Assembly: GCA_963922205.1 (NCBI GenBank)
Contig: CAWUHX010000250.1
Span: 186,001-250,000, forward strand
Direction of reading: 5' to 3'
DNA length: 64,000 bases
DNA from: Romanomermis culicivorax
Taxonomy: Eukaryota; Nematoda; Enoplea; Mermithida; Mermithidae
Under the pieces are notes generated by a model. It saw only the letters and a list, made by a program, of their open reading frames with translations, ran no database searches and had not been told where the DNA came from. Shown here piece by piece: positions 1 to 11,800 of this stretch. The translations under genes were made by a program, and so were the position numbers. The first letter of the stretch is position 1, and each line of letters opens with the position of its first letter.

Positions 1-405
1 GTGAGCCATATTTCGATTCAATGTAACACGTGCATGTTCATCAAGATTCTCTCGGTTACCCTTCCTGAAGTCATGTAACTAGATTTGAAAAGGCTCTAGT
101 TTTTTGCTTTTTCCGACAATCATTAGGCACTGTCTTTCAATCTAATATACATACATTAATCTTTTGAATTCCAATAAATGTTCGTCTAGACCATCAGTTA
201 CTGACGTTGATTTTGCAAAAATTACTTTAAAAAATTTCGTAGTGCTTTTGTATGCTGAAGATGTCCTAAAATTAACAAATAATTATGCAAAACTAATAAA
301 ACGGCAGTAGTTCGCTGATTGCACTCAGACTGACTTGAAAAATGAACTTAAACATATTTCAAAATCTTTTCTCGTATAACTTCAAACTCAATATGAATAA
401 GGTGA
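1..405. other. AT-rich non-coding sequence
   Basis: No credible open reading frame or RNA gene is visible. The stretch is probably intronic or upstream of the first TSEN54 exon seen here, because that exon begins in phase 0 after a splice acceptor and lacks the N-terminus of the protein. The window opens with GTGAGC, which would fit a splice donor just after an exon lying outside the window, but this cannot be tested here. Confidence 0.4.
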
Positions 406-413
406 GGTAAGGT

Positions 414-1177
414 TAGTGCTTCACACTTTCAAAATTCTAGGACCCGGGTACCTTTCTTTTGGGTACCGGTGTATACCCGGATTCTATATACAAGTATATA
501 AAGTCAGTGAATGAACGCACTCCACGAAAATTTTCAGAAAACTCATGAATTTTGAGGCATGAGCCTTGCAAAGTGCTACTAAACAAAAGTTAGGAAAAAC
601 CAATAACATATTTTCTTCAAACAAGATTTTTTTTTGAAGAAAATAAATATTTCAAAATAATTACACTTTTAAGCAAATTGTGGTGACCTGGTCATGCATC
701 ATAACTATTTGAGGAATCCATTTCCAAACCGGATATCCCACTAGGTCCGGGTTGAACCGTCGCCACCGGCTCATCATCATCGATTTTTATCTTATACATA
801 ATGCATCTCTCCAACCTTTATTGTTTTCTCATACTGTACCGAGTACCGATATTTCACACTGGCATAATTTCTCGAAGACTTTTTTATATTTCCGTTTCGT
901 GCTTCATTGTTAAAACATATAGATTTTTTGTTGCTAAAAACACACTACAGTGACTTTTTGAGAGCCATAAGCGGCCTTGTTAACACGTTGAGCAGGTAAA
1001 TGCACTGAATTAATAAAGGAAAATACGTTCATTCAGTGTAACTGCACATAAATACAAGTAATAGTATATAAATATTCCGTTTATACAATATCTTGTTGAG
1101 ATCCGAGTACCCGGGTAGCACCCGGGTTTCATTCAGGAAATTGACCCGGGTACCCGGATACCCGATTTGAAGCACTA
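414..1177. mobile_element. Non-autonomous hAT-type element, TAGTGCTTCA family, copy 1
   Basis: The 764-bp element starts with TAGTGCTTCACAC and ends with the inverse TGAAGCACTA. It is flanked by an exact 8-bp duplication, GGTAAGGT (406-413 and 1178-1185). The subterminal parts are full of ACCCGGGTACC-like palindromes. No transposase frame remains. An 8-bp duplication and a TAG/CAG-type terminus are the marks of the hAT superfamily. A second copy in the same orientation with a different target duplication lies at 30855-31676, so this is a mobilised family. Both termini and duplications are seen directly; the superfamily assignment is by these signatures only. Confidence 0.88.
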
Positions 1178-1185
1178 GGTAAGGT

Positions 1186-1585
1186 GGGGTACGAATTTAT
1201 TATTAAAAACATATTTATTAAACTTGTCATCTGTAATTATGAATTCTTTTATCCATGGCCTGTGTTATAATGCAATTTTATTGTTTATTTAGGTGCCTAT
1301 TATTTTATGTTCATCATTTTGTTTTTTTCCGACTGTTTTTCTTGATTTTTTTGGTTTTATTTATTGAGTTATGTTTGCTTCTTACTGTATTTGTTTAATT
1401 TTTTACCCCTAACATTGTTTTTTCTGCTATATTCATATTGTTATATGTACAAGTTTTTTAAATAAAAAAGTTACATAATTTTCCAATACAAAAACGCTTC
1501 TGATAGAGGTTTCGAGACTTTACGATCAGTTCAATTGTTACAGTGGATCACCGGCAACTTTACACATTTATTCAAACTTAATGAA
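1186..1585. other. AT-rich non-coding stretch
   Basis: T-rich low-complexity sequence between the hAT-type element and the tRNA-derived array. I see no exon, RNA gene or element end in it. Confidence 0.4.
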
Positions 1586-1638
1586 TGCTGAAAATTATAT
1601 GGAATTTTTTGGAGTGAAAATAAGTTTGAAAAATAGGG

Positions 1639-1709
1639 GGTGCAGCCAGGAGTCGAACGTGGGTTACCAGCATTCCGGGATGATGTCCTCACCACTAGAC
1701 CACCACACC
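1639..1709 (-). tRNA. tRNA-like body, array copy 1 (degenerate)
   Basis: The 71-nt body has a seven-pair acceptor stem (GGTGTGG with CTGCACC, two wobble pairs), an A box TGGTCTAGTGG and a B box with one change from GGTTCGACTCC. The anticodon stem has a mismatch and position 33 is not T, so a working tRNA is unlikely. Confidence 0.35.
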
Positions 1710-1913
1710 ACGAGGTGAACCCAGATTAAGGTGCTCCCCTAGGCTACCATTTTTTAGCACACAACTCCAATGCTTGGTTGTCGTGAACCTACGACCTTTG
1801 GCAAGTAGCAGCATACCTGCTGCTTTTTGAACTGCTCACCAATGAAGTTGCTAACTTTTTAGAAATGAAAATTATATGGAATTTTTTGGAGTGAAATTAA
1901 GTTTGAAAAATAG

Positions 1914-1984
1914 GGTGCAGCCAGGAGTCGAACCTGAGTTACCAGCATTCCCGGCTGATGTCCTCACCACTAGACCACCACACC
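1914..1984 (-). tRNA. tRNA-like body, array copy 2
   Basis: Same 71-nt fold as the other copies, with a complete acceptor stem and a 7-nt anticodon loop that would place GGA at positions 34-36. Position 33 is G instead of T and there is no long variable arm, which a GGA (serine) tRNA would need. It is best read as a tRNA-derived repeat. Confidence 0.38.
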
Positions 1985-2188
1985 ACGAGGTGAACCCAGA
2001 TTAAGGTGCTCCCCTAGGCTACCATTTTTTAGCACACAACTCCAATGCTTGGTTGTCGTGAACCTACGACCTTTGGCAAGTAGCAGCGTACCTGCTGCTT
2101 TTTGAACTGCCCACCAATGAAGTTGCTAACTTTTTAGAAATGAAAATTATATGGAATTTTTTGGAGTGAAATTAAGTTTGAAAAATAG

Positions 2189-2259
2189 GGTGCAGCCAGG
2201 AGTCGAACCTGAGTTACCAGCATTCCCGGCTGATGTCCTCACCACTAGACCACCACACC
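2189..2259 (-). tRNA. tRNA-like body, array copy 3
   Basis: Nearly identical to copy 2, one 275-bp period downstream, with the same acceptor stem and the same non-canonical base at position 33. It is likely a tRNA-derived repeat unit. Confidence 0.38.
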
Positions 2260-2358
2260 ACGAGGTGAACCCAGATTAAGGTGCTCCCCTAGGCTACCAT
2301 TTTTTGGCACACAACTCCAATGCTTGGTGGTCATGAACCTACGACCTTTGGCAAGTAG

Positions 2359-2418
2359 TCTAGTGGTGAGGACATCAGCCTGGAATGCTGGTAACCCAGG
2401 TTCGACTCCTGGCTGCAC
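2359..2418 (+). repeat. Truncated inverted tRNA-like copy
   Basis: The body lacks the 5' acceptor strand and begins inside the A box (TCTAGTGGTGAGG). It keeps the anticodon arm with a T at position 33, an intact B box GGTTCGACTCC and the CTGCACC acceptor strand. It marks the point where the array switches orientation. Confidence 0.6.
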
Positions 2419-2623
2419 CCTATTTTTCAAACTTATTTTCACTCCAAAAAACTCCATATAATTTTCATTTCTAAAAAGTTAGCAACTTCATTGGTGGGCA
2501 GTTCAAAAAGCAGCAGGTACGCTGCTACTTGCCAAAGGTCGTAGGTTCACAACTACCAAGCATTGGAGTTGTGTGCTAAAAAATGGTAGCCTAGGGGAGC
2601 ACCTTAATCTGGGTTCACCTCGT

Positions 2624-2694
2624 GGTGTGGTGGTCTAGTGGTGAGGACATCAGCCCGGAATGCTGGTAACCCAGGTTCGACTCCTGGCTGCACC
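2624..2694 (+). tRNA. tRNA-like body, inverted copy
   Basis: A full 71-nt cloverleaf can be drawn: acceptor GGTGTGG/CTGCACC, D arm, five-pair anticodon stem with loop CCGGAAT, and T arm CCAGG/CCTGG with B box GGTTCGACTCC. Position 33 is C, which is unusual for a functional tRNA. It is the best preserved body of the array. Confidence 0.42.
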
Positions 2695-2867
2695 CTATTC
2701 TTCAAACTTAATGAATGCTTACCAAATTTAAACAAAAAATGCCGAAAGACCACAACAGACAAAAAATACAGTTTTTTAAGCTCTGCATCTGACTAGTAAT
2801 ATATACGTCCTCTGTGCTTCTGCTTGCGTATATTTTTCAAAAAATACTTCAAAACTTTTTGTTTAAG

Positions 2868-4732
2868 GGCGTTGCCGAAATTTACTGCAATGGCTATCCA
2901 TCAGGGTTCAACGAACTATTATCAAAGTTCACCTCTTTTGAGTCCTTCTCGCTGGAGAGATATGCCGTTTATGCTACCTTGTTCAGAAGTGGCTATATCG
3001 TGCGCCGACCTTCGACAAAGAATATGTTAACTTACACTACTAATCTCGAAAAACCAATGCTTGGCGGAACTCGCATTTATGCGTCAAATAATCAATTATT
3101 TTCAGAAGCCGACGAACTTTCATCCGATTGTCAAGACATTCTACCATCAATATGGTGTATGGAGGAAATTTTCGTGCCAGACGATCACGGGTTCAAAAAT
3201 ATTTTCCTTTTCAATATTAAACCGACGCTTCTACCTTTTGAATACGAAGATAACGTGCCCAGATTCGTTTGGTATCGCGATTTTTCGCGAAATCTTTCGA
3301 AGAATGCAACTTCGTCGATTGTTGATGAAAAAAGACGTCTCGAACAAAATGACTTTTATAAAAAGCATAACTGCATTCAGTTAAACGCCGCTCATATCAA
3401 TACGTGGGCAGAATATAAACTGAAAAAGAGAAAAATGTTGAACAAATGTAATCGTCAAAAGTCGAAACCTTTGAAATTGGACGGCGATGACGACATATTT
3501 CAGCCTTTAGCTAATTCTTCTGATATGGGTCCAGATAGCATTCTAGAACGGTTATCCGTTATTGAAAGTGATAAACCTGATAGGTGAGGCATTTTCGTTT
3601 GCGCTCATTTGCGAATTTTTTTGTCGCAACCAGTGTTTTTTTGTACTTTACAAACGAAACAAACGAAAATTTTGACTGTTTGTACCGGTACAAACGAAAA
3701 TTTCAGGGCAAAAAATTTTTTTGTCACTCAACAGCCATCAGTATTCAGTATCAATGGACTTGTTTGTTATGCATCCCCATCGATAACGACAAACTATCAG
3801 CTATAGCATAATAATAAAAGCTTCTTGTGGAGTATTTCACTAGTGCAGATTCTGTGCCTCATGATCAAGTGTTTTGTGTGTCTGAATTCGTAACCTTCTT
3901 ATGTGTCTCGTGGAAATAGCCAACGTATTCATATTTCACAGCATGTTTGTTGCATTTTATAACGAATGCTTTTTTTAGCAATTTTTCGCAAATTTTGGAG
4001 TACAAACAGTTGTTGAGAGTGGCCAAAGCAGCCACCTCAACTCGGATTATTGCAAAAAGAGAGCGCCTTTCCCCGTGCTCGGTTGGCTCAGTTGGTTAGA
4101 GCGTGCGGACGGTAGCCGCAAGGACCCGGGTTCAAGTTCAGGACCGAGCCTAACTTTTACTGAAGCGCCGAGTCGCGGGAAGAGGTTGTCTCAACACATT
4201 TTTTGAGAGGTCGTTTGTATCATTACTAATGGACCAAGTACCAAGAAAAAAACATTAGTCGCAACACTCACTGAGAAATTTCAAGTCAAAAATGACGGAA
4301 AGCTTCTTTTCGCACACTTGTGTGTTGTTTAGAATCCCTTCAAAGTACGTTTCGTACATATCTGAAAAACAATTTTATTTTTTGCGTTTAGGGATGATTT
4401 GAGTATTTTCGTACTGATGTTTAGGAAACCAGTATCAAATATAGACGCATTTCGTCCAGATTTCGATGTCTATTTGCCGCAGTCCGGTTTCAAACTTTCT
4501 GCACCTACACCCCCTAATCGCCGCATAATAGTAAAAAGGTATCTCTTTGTGTAGTATTTAACACTTTTTATCCTAACAGGACTTTATTTTCAATTTCAGT
4601 GTCCAAGATTTTTGTCTTATCCCAAAACGAATCGAAAGTTGTGATTCCATAGCAACATTCGCAATGGTGGCCGATGCGGATATTTCTTATTTTGCTTTCC
4701 AACGTGGTTCTGTCCTCAATCCTTTGATCTAA
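2868..4732 (+). CDS. TSEN54: tRNA-splicing endonuclease subunit Sen54 (3' part)
   Basis: TSEN54 is a structural, non-catalytic subunit of the tRNA intron endonuclease. Three exons are supported: 2868-3583, 4425-4538 and 4600-4732 (TAA). Acceptors are TTAAG, TTTAG and TTTCAG, donors GTGAGG and GTATCT, and the phases agree (0, 2, 2). The first exon carries a Sen54 N-domain pattern (YAVYATLFRSGYIVRR), a basic helix around WAEYKLKKRK and a variable middle. The last two carry the C-terminal domain: FDVYLPQSGFKLS, then FAMVADADISYFAFQRG before the stop, matching the family's VDHGDISFY-type end. The N-terminal exon or exons are missing and may lie upstream of the window. AMT follows about 1.1 kb downstream on the same strand. 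Assignment rests on motif recognition, not on a search. Confidence 0.82.
3631..3760. repeat. hAT-terminus-like fragment in TSEN54 intron 1
   Basis: The fragment begins CAGTGTTTTTTTGTAC and carries repeated TACAAACGAAAAT blocks around the palindrome TTTGTACCGGTACAAA. It resembles the ends of the hAT-type element at 24058-25518. No second end or target duplication was found, so it may be a solo end or a decayed copy. Confidence 0.45.
4077..4149 (+). tRNA. tRNA-like gene or tRNA-derived element (anticodon GGT)
   Basis: A 73-nt cloverleaf can be drawn: perfect seven-pair acceptor stem GCTCGGT/ACCGAGC, D arm GCTC/GAGC, five-pair anticodon stem TGCGG/CCGCA, and a T arm with one mismatch. The A box is TGGCTCAGTTGG and the B box GGTTCAAGTTC. 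The loop ACGGTAG would give anticodon GGT (threonine), but position 33 is C instead of T. It lies inside the first TSEN54 intron on the same strand. GAG..CCTTTCCCCG-like and CGGGAAGAGG-like flanks are roughly inverted, which suggests a tRNA-derived element instead of a working gene. Confidence 0.5.
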
Positions 4733-5847
4733 CTCATTACGGCTATAATTAGAAATAAATTATTCAATTTTCCAAAAAACTTTCTCTAGAATTCAGTATA
4801 AAATCTTACCACTACCTTAGCATCTGACTTTGAAGTTCATAACGTTGAAAATGTTTTTGCACAGATGAAAAAATAGTTGGTCTCAACAGAAAATATATTT
4901 TAGATGTATGCCGTCAAGCCATTTTATACCAATGACGAATTTCGGCTAAATAACCTAGGATGTTCCATGTATTTCGTAAAGCCGTTGGTAAGCAAAATTC
5001 TATCATTTCGATGTACCCATATATCAATGAATAATGATGAGAAATATCAACATGAATTATATGAAACATGTGTCAAAATCCCGATGGGGTTGAATTTTTA
5101 CGAGTATTTCGTTTTCTTCAAAACGGTGAACAGTGCCCCACAGTCTAGCGTTTCACGGACTGCCGGAAAAAGGTTCAATTTCCCATCGTTCTCTCGAATG
5201 ACGCGATAATTGACTTTTTATTCAGAACCTACAATTTGGTTGGCCTCAAAACTTTTATTGATTTCTAGTCTAAGTTTGTTTTGAATAATTTTGACTAGAA
5301 TATTTTTTTCAAATCACTGTTTTAGTGTGAAGATGTTTCCGGTATTGTATCGAGTCAGGTTGAAAAACGGAATATCGTTTCCGATGTAGGAAATGAAAAA
5401 TCGGTTAAAGCCAATTCAAACGTTCTATTAGATCAACAGCGATCGTTTTACAGTCGTTTATTGCAAATCAAGTAAATTTCTGTACATCGAATAATTTTAG
5501 CAAATTTAACCTTAAAATAGTCTAAAGCTTGTCAGTTTCTGGATTTAAAATTTTTCTGAAATCCTTATAATCTCAACCCATAAATATTCACGCAAAGGTG
5601 TTTTTCTGAATGTTTCCTGCGTTATATTCTTATCATTGACTGTCTCGTTTCTCCATCTCAAGCCTCGTTTTTTATAGGAAAGCAATGGAGTCGTTGTGAT
5701 TTTCATCTATTCCGTTATTGATTAAGAATAAACCAGTTATTAAGATTCCGTTCGTGTTTGTTGAATTTTCTGAGGAAAGTTCCCTGAATTTGCTTCATGA
5801 GGTATCCTTGAAAATACTGAATTTTTCTTTTCTATGTTTAGTCCATA
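4733..5847 (+). other. TSEN54-AMT intergenic stretch with exon-like pieces
   Basis: Two pieces look exonic but are not recognised. One is an open frame at 4904-5209, which contains a possible donor GTAAGC at 4988. The other is a 50-codon frame at 5326-5475, preceded by a TTTTAG acceptor and ended by TAA. Read together (4904-4987 plus 5326-5475, both phase 0) they would give a 77-residue polar protein of unknown family. An alternative frame after an acceptor near 4864 is also open for about 20 codons. The rest is AT-rich and would hold the TSEN54 3' end and the AMT promoter. Confidence 0.25.
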
Positions 5848-8800
5848 ATGCAGAAATTGTTTCGGCCCTACATCGCCGCAGGCCGTGCTTACATGAGTAG
5901 CGAAGTCAAAAAAGTTCCCTTGCACGATTTTCATGTATCACACGGCGCAAAAATGGTACCATTCGCGGGATTTTCGATGCCAGTGCAATATTCAGATCAG
6001 TCGTTGATCGAATCGCACCTGCACACGAGGTCGGCCGTTAGCGTGTTCGACGTTTCGCATATGCTCCAGACAAAAATTTTTGGAAAGCATAGGTAATCAT
6101 TTATTCGCGTGAACATGTTTTTGAATTATATAGTAATAAATTGGCTAAAATTTATCTTTCATTCTAAAATGACCGCCTTCTCTAATTCGTGAATATTTCC
6201 AATCCTAAGGAACATAACAAACTTGATGCGGATGATTCGATAAATGTTAAAAATGAAGCTTATTTAAAATCTCGAACTGAATTAAGTCCTTTCTGTACGT
6301 TTCTGGGATGAATCGACTCATCCTCAAAAAGCTCTTTGGCCGATTTGTCGGGATCTTCCTCGTACTAAAGTTAAAGAAGTTTTTGACGTGATTTATAAAA
6401 AAACTTGATTTTGGAAAACCCAGCGAGTTATTGTTTAAAACTTGAAAACGCCGACAAATTCTATAAAAATTTCTGAAGCGCAGAAGAAAGGAAACAATCC
6501 AAACAAAGCTATGGGGTTAGCGGATGTCTTAATAGGTGAGGTCATTAATTTTCCGAAATTCGGATGGGAAGTCATTGAAGGAAAAAGTTTGGAATTTTCG
6601 CACCCAAAATCTGAAAATAGTTAGCGCGGAATAGATCGACCAACCTTTTGTTCGAAATCAATTTTTATGAAAAAAACATTTTTCAGTTATTTATCCAAAA
6701 AGACGGGCTCTCGTCCCTAGCCCTGTAATAGTTGGCAAATTTTGGGGGATATCCACATGGCTAGCCGTATGATCAACTATTTGTGTGAGCACCCCATTTT
6801 ACATGGGAGTTTGAGATTAAGAATTCATTCAGTTCAATTGCGTTGAAGGTTCTACTCTTGAATAGATTTAACATGGCAAAAAATGGAAATGTCACTATTG
6901 TACAATATCCTTCGTGCTAAGCTTAAATTTCCACCGTATGACTGTATAGCCCTTTCTAGTAGGTAGCCGCTAGCCAGACCCAATGTCGTGAACAGAATCT
7001 CACATGGTGAATGTAGTACTCATCTCCGTGCCACGACCTTTTTATTTGCTCACTGTTCACACAAAGAGGGTGCTGTATGATTCTGTGGCACACATGTAAT
7101 TGAGGGGAGTGCTACAGGAACCCCCCTCAGAAATCGTCGGCCATATGGCTAGGCGTTGGGCGACCCCCCTCCAGATTTTTAATCGTATGGCTTGCCATAT
7201 GGTAGTCATAGGGACCCAGCGTTTTTTTTGTGCACCAACATTTGTGCCAATTGGCACAAGAGGCCAAAAAAATCTGTGCCAATGGCACAAAAAAAATTTT
7301 TTTTACTAGAAACATAACTGAAAACTGCGGAAAAGTTTTAGGCGAAAAGTTTGATAAAAAGTTAACGTTTAACGCATTAATTTTTGTAAAAATCGTGCCC
7401 AACTTATTTTTCAGCTAACCATGTCAGTGAGACAAGAAAAAACTGTCCAACAAAATTGTTCACGAAAACCCAAAGAATGGAATGCTGAGAAAATTTAAAT
7501 AGCTCTAGAATTGTTCAAAAAGTTCAAATTGATTCAATTTTCGACTACGAATAAGGTAAAGTGGGGTGACTTTGATCAGGGGCGACTTTGATCAGAGTAT
7601 GGCATTTGATAACTATTTGAGATCAGCGGATCATTTTCGCTGTGTAGACAACCCCTGCTGAGAGGTTGTCTACACAGCAAAAATGACCTGCAAAATGAAA
7701 TGATACACGGCAAACACTAACAAACAGTTATCAAATGCCATACTCTGATCGAAGTCGCCCCTGATCAAAGTCACCCCACTTTACCTTATCTATGTATGTA
7801 TACTTAACGACAATGTAAAGACTAGAGAAAATAAAGTCGAAAGTTGTGTAAATTTTCGATCCAAACATTGTGCCATTATCAACGATGTCGGTTTTTCTAT
7901 TTGAATCAATCAAACTCAAAACGTAAAAATTCCAGTTTTAAATCCGAATCTGACTGAATTCGCAGAGAATATTCAGAATTTCTTTTCACTCTTTTTCTGT
8001 AGTTTCTTTTCACTGTAGCTCTTAAAAGATATTTAAGAGAAATTAATTTTGATGCTTTATTAAAGGGGCGTAGACGTAAGCGCATCACCGCCTGTCGTCC
8101 CTTGTTCTTACAATGTTTTTGCGTTTGATTACTAATTTATGTTCGTGTTACTCATATTTTTCTATGACATTTGTTTTAAAATTTTGTAAGTTCTAATTAA
8201 ATTATTATCATTATTATTATTATTATTATTATCAGTCTTGACAGCCTATAATGTTTGCTGCAACAATACTAATACACTGTTCGAAAAGAAATCGTTCACT
8301 TTCGGGTCAAATATACGAATAGGAAATATTATATCCATTGACTCGGCGCGAAGCGCCGAAAAATTTTTGCATTTTCAGCCCCTAAAACGTTTAAAAATCA
8401 AGAAAATTTAATGTTTGACCAGCCAAATTTTTTGTGCCGATTGGCACAAACGCTCAAATTTGTTTGTGCCATTCCAAATTTGTTTGTGCCAAAAACCATG
8501 TTTTGGCACAAAAAACACTAAAGGGACCCCCATACTATTAGTTGGAAAAATACTATAAAATGCCAATTTTTGATGTAAAATATCAATTTTTCAACAAAGA
8601 ATGGTTTCTGGCGCGCAGCGTATTTTTAAATAATTTATTGAAAAAACATAAGGTTCAAATTTTGAAGCTTCTGAGTTCAAAATCTGCCTCATGTTTAAAC
8701 ATATGGTGACAAAAAAATTGAAAAAAATTCGGATTTCGACCTAAAATATACTATAATTCTCTTTCCATGTTGAATCACCAACATTTTCTCTCTTTTCTGA

Positions 8801-11800
8801 AGAATTTTCCTCTAAAAGCGCGATTTGGCAAAAATACTGGTAAAGCTAATCCGAAGAAATAGAAAATAAAATCTCGCGCGAAGCTCCGGATAATTTTTCC
8901 ATGTTGTCTGATTTTAGAGCCTGAAGAACGTTTTCTGAACAGGCAATGTCGACAAAATCTCTGTGTACGTTGTACAAGGATACCAATCTTTGTTGAAACC
9001 CAAAAATGTATGTCTCGTACAAAAACACAACTGTGATGCTCTGCAGATCTCAAGTTTTCCGATTTCACACATCAAAATCAGCTATGTACAGCACTTTCAC
9101 AGCCGTAAACACCTTAAACGTATTTTTCTCTAACTGACCACCAGAGGTCCTTAAGGTCGAAAATTTAGGTAGGGGTAAAATCGTAAATTGTAAGAATAGT
9201 ACTCGAAATATGCCGTGACCTTTTTTTTGCTCACGACTTTTTTGCGGAGGGGGGTGGTGTAGTAATTTTACCACAAAACAATTGTGACTTACAAGTTACA
9301 AAAATGAATAATGCCCCCTTTACGCTTTTTACGGTCAAAAACCATTTACTATTTCAACCCCCTCTTTCCAGCTCCCAATCATGCAACTTGAATGTACTTA
9401 TTATACGCAGAGAATAGTCAGACTTTGAAGATTTTCGTGTCAACTGATTCCTGCACATTTCAAGAATCGGGCACAACATACTTTTGGAAACCATTATTTG
9501 AACCAGCATCTTCGTATGAGCTAATTCCATCACTGATAACGGTTGGAACAGTGCTTCCAATTGAAAGTGCTGATGCCGAATGTGGCTTTTTACTAATCCC
9601 ATTAGATTATGAACCACGAGTTTGAAACCAGGTACCACTCCTGATCCGCGTCAACGGACCTCGCATGTCTCAACTCATAGCAGGAAAGTATGCCACAGCT
9701 TGGGTGGAGAAATATAACCATATGCGCACAGAATCCCCAACGCAGAAGCGGGAAGAATGAAAGGAGAGTATGAAGAGGAAGAATTTTAAGAACATAATGT
9801 TTTTCTGCCCAAGGGGCGATTTTTTGATAAATCACATATACGTAACTCATTATTTGCTCTCCCAATTATATATATATATAACTAGTTTATTAGAAAATGC
9901 CCCGATGGGGCAGAAAAAAGGAGAATATACTTGCTTCGATAGTTGCCATGCTAGAAAAAGAAGTGGACTAGACTTTTGAGAACTTGGGTCAAAATTGGAA
10001 AAAATTCACTTTCTTCATATTGGATTTTCATTTTGTCTCAAAAAAATTTTCTATGTCTGTAAAGAAGTATATTCTGCAGCATCGTGCATTTTGTCCTTCC
10101 CCTGGCATTAACTACTGCAAAATTTTTCTATATGAAAATTATATGCAATGTTTATAATTTCAAATGTAAAGAAATGGTAAACCACTAGCTTTCTAATCCC
10201 GACCAATTCAAAACTCCTGCCTCTCGCACTAGCTGAAAAATAGTGAGGGGAGGCATATTATAGTCATTTTCAGAACTATAAAGAAACCTGAGGCTGGTTG
10301 CACTAACCCAACATGAAGATAATCTCAACATCGGGATTAAATTGCTGATCCAGAGTTTGAGCTAATCGCAATGTCCAAATTATTCTCTTCCAGTGCACAA
10401 ACAATACTCACTTCAAGATTAACTAATACTGAGATTTGATTTCGCGTTTGGGAATAGCAGACATTTTAATATTTATTTGCTTTAGGCATAAGAAAATTAT
10501 TCGAAAATGTTAGTGCAACCCAGAGTTTTTTTTGCCGGAGGCAAATGAAAATTTTTTGGGAAAACGAAATTGGAGTAGTCATTTTTACATGTACAAACGG
10601 CTCTTTCCCATTTAGGGAGGAGATAAGGCAGAGAAAATATGCATTTTGGTGCATTTTAGAAGTTCATAATCTCAAAATTTTGAGGCGCTTCGCGCGGGTT
10701 ATAACTTCAATAATCATCATTAGGCAGGAGTTTTGAATTGGTCGGGAGTTAGAAAGCTATTGGTTTACCATTTCTTTACATTTGAAATTATGTGCATATA
10801 ATTTTCAATTTTGCTGTAGTTAATGCCAGGGGAATGACAAAATGCACGATGCTGCAGAATATACTTCTTCACAGACATAGAAAATTTTTTTGAGAAAGAA
10901 TAAAAATCCAATATAAAGAAAGTGAATTTTTTCCAACTTTGACCCAAGTTCTCAAAAGTCTAGTTCACTTCTTTTTCTAGCATGACAACTATCGAAGCAA
11001 GTATATTCTCCTTTTTTCTGCCCCATCGGGGCATTTTCTAATGAACTAGTTCACCTCTTTTTAGTGGGCCTCAACCAAGCACGAAAACCTTCATGGAAGC
11101 ACATTGAATTTTAAATTTGGTCATCTGCACTTCAAAAAAAACAATAAAAAAAACTTCAAGCAACGAATTCTCACCTCCGGCAAAATTAAAGGATGTGTAA
11201 ACCGCATAGTACTTAGAAAACGTTGTAAAAATACTGAAAGGTGACCATATCTACTGAATTCCTCGTGGTTTAGAATCCTTCAACCCAAAAAATCGCAGAA
11301 ATACCTTTGTTTACACAAATGATTTTTTTCGTGTAACCTGACTCCGTCCATTGAATTCCCCATGGTCAGAAACATCTTCCCTCAAAAATCGCAGAAATAC
11401 ATTTGTTTACACTCAATATGAATTAGTGTGTAAAGTGATCACTTTCATTAAATTCCCAGTGGTCGAAAACCCCTCCCACAAAAAACTCAAGAAAACAGGC
11501 TTGGTTAAAACCGGAATAATTTTTTTTGTAAAGTGACACATTTATTGAATTCCCCGCGGTCGAAAGCCTCTTCCATAAAAAATCACGAAAATACGCTCGT
11601 TTACACCCGCGATAGTTTTTTTTTGTAAGATGATCGCATTCATCAAATCCTCCGTGATCGACAACCCCGTCCACCAGAAAATCACGAACATACGTTTGTT
11701 TACAACTGGGATAAGTTTTTGTGTGAACTGATCGCATTTATCAAATTCCCCGTGGTCGAAAACCTTTTCCAGCCAAAAATCACGAAAATACGTTTGTTTA

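Larger units (their letters stand above)
1585..2712. repeat. tRNA-derived 275-bp repeat array with inverted copies
   Basis: Three copies of a 275-bp unit lie head to tail with the tRNA-like part on the minus strand (tRNA-like parts start at 1639, 1914 and 2189, exactly 275 bp apart). Two further copies lie in the opposite orientation (tRNA-like parts at 2359-2418 and 2624-2694), so the array folds back on itself around position 2350. Each unit holds a tRNA-like body with pol III A- and B-box sequences and a shared tail of about 200 bp. This could be a tRNA-derived SINE amplified locally or a cluster of decayed tRNA genes; the common tail favours a SINE-like repeat. Confidence 0.85.
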
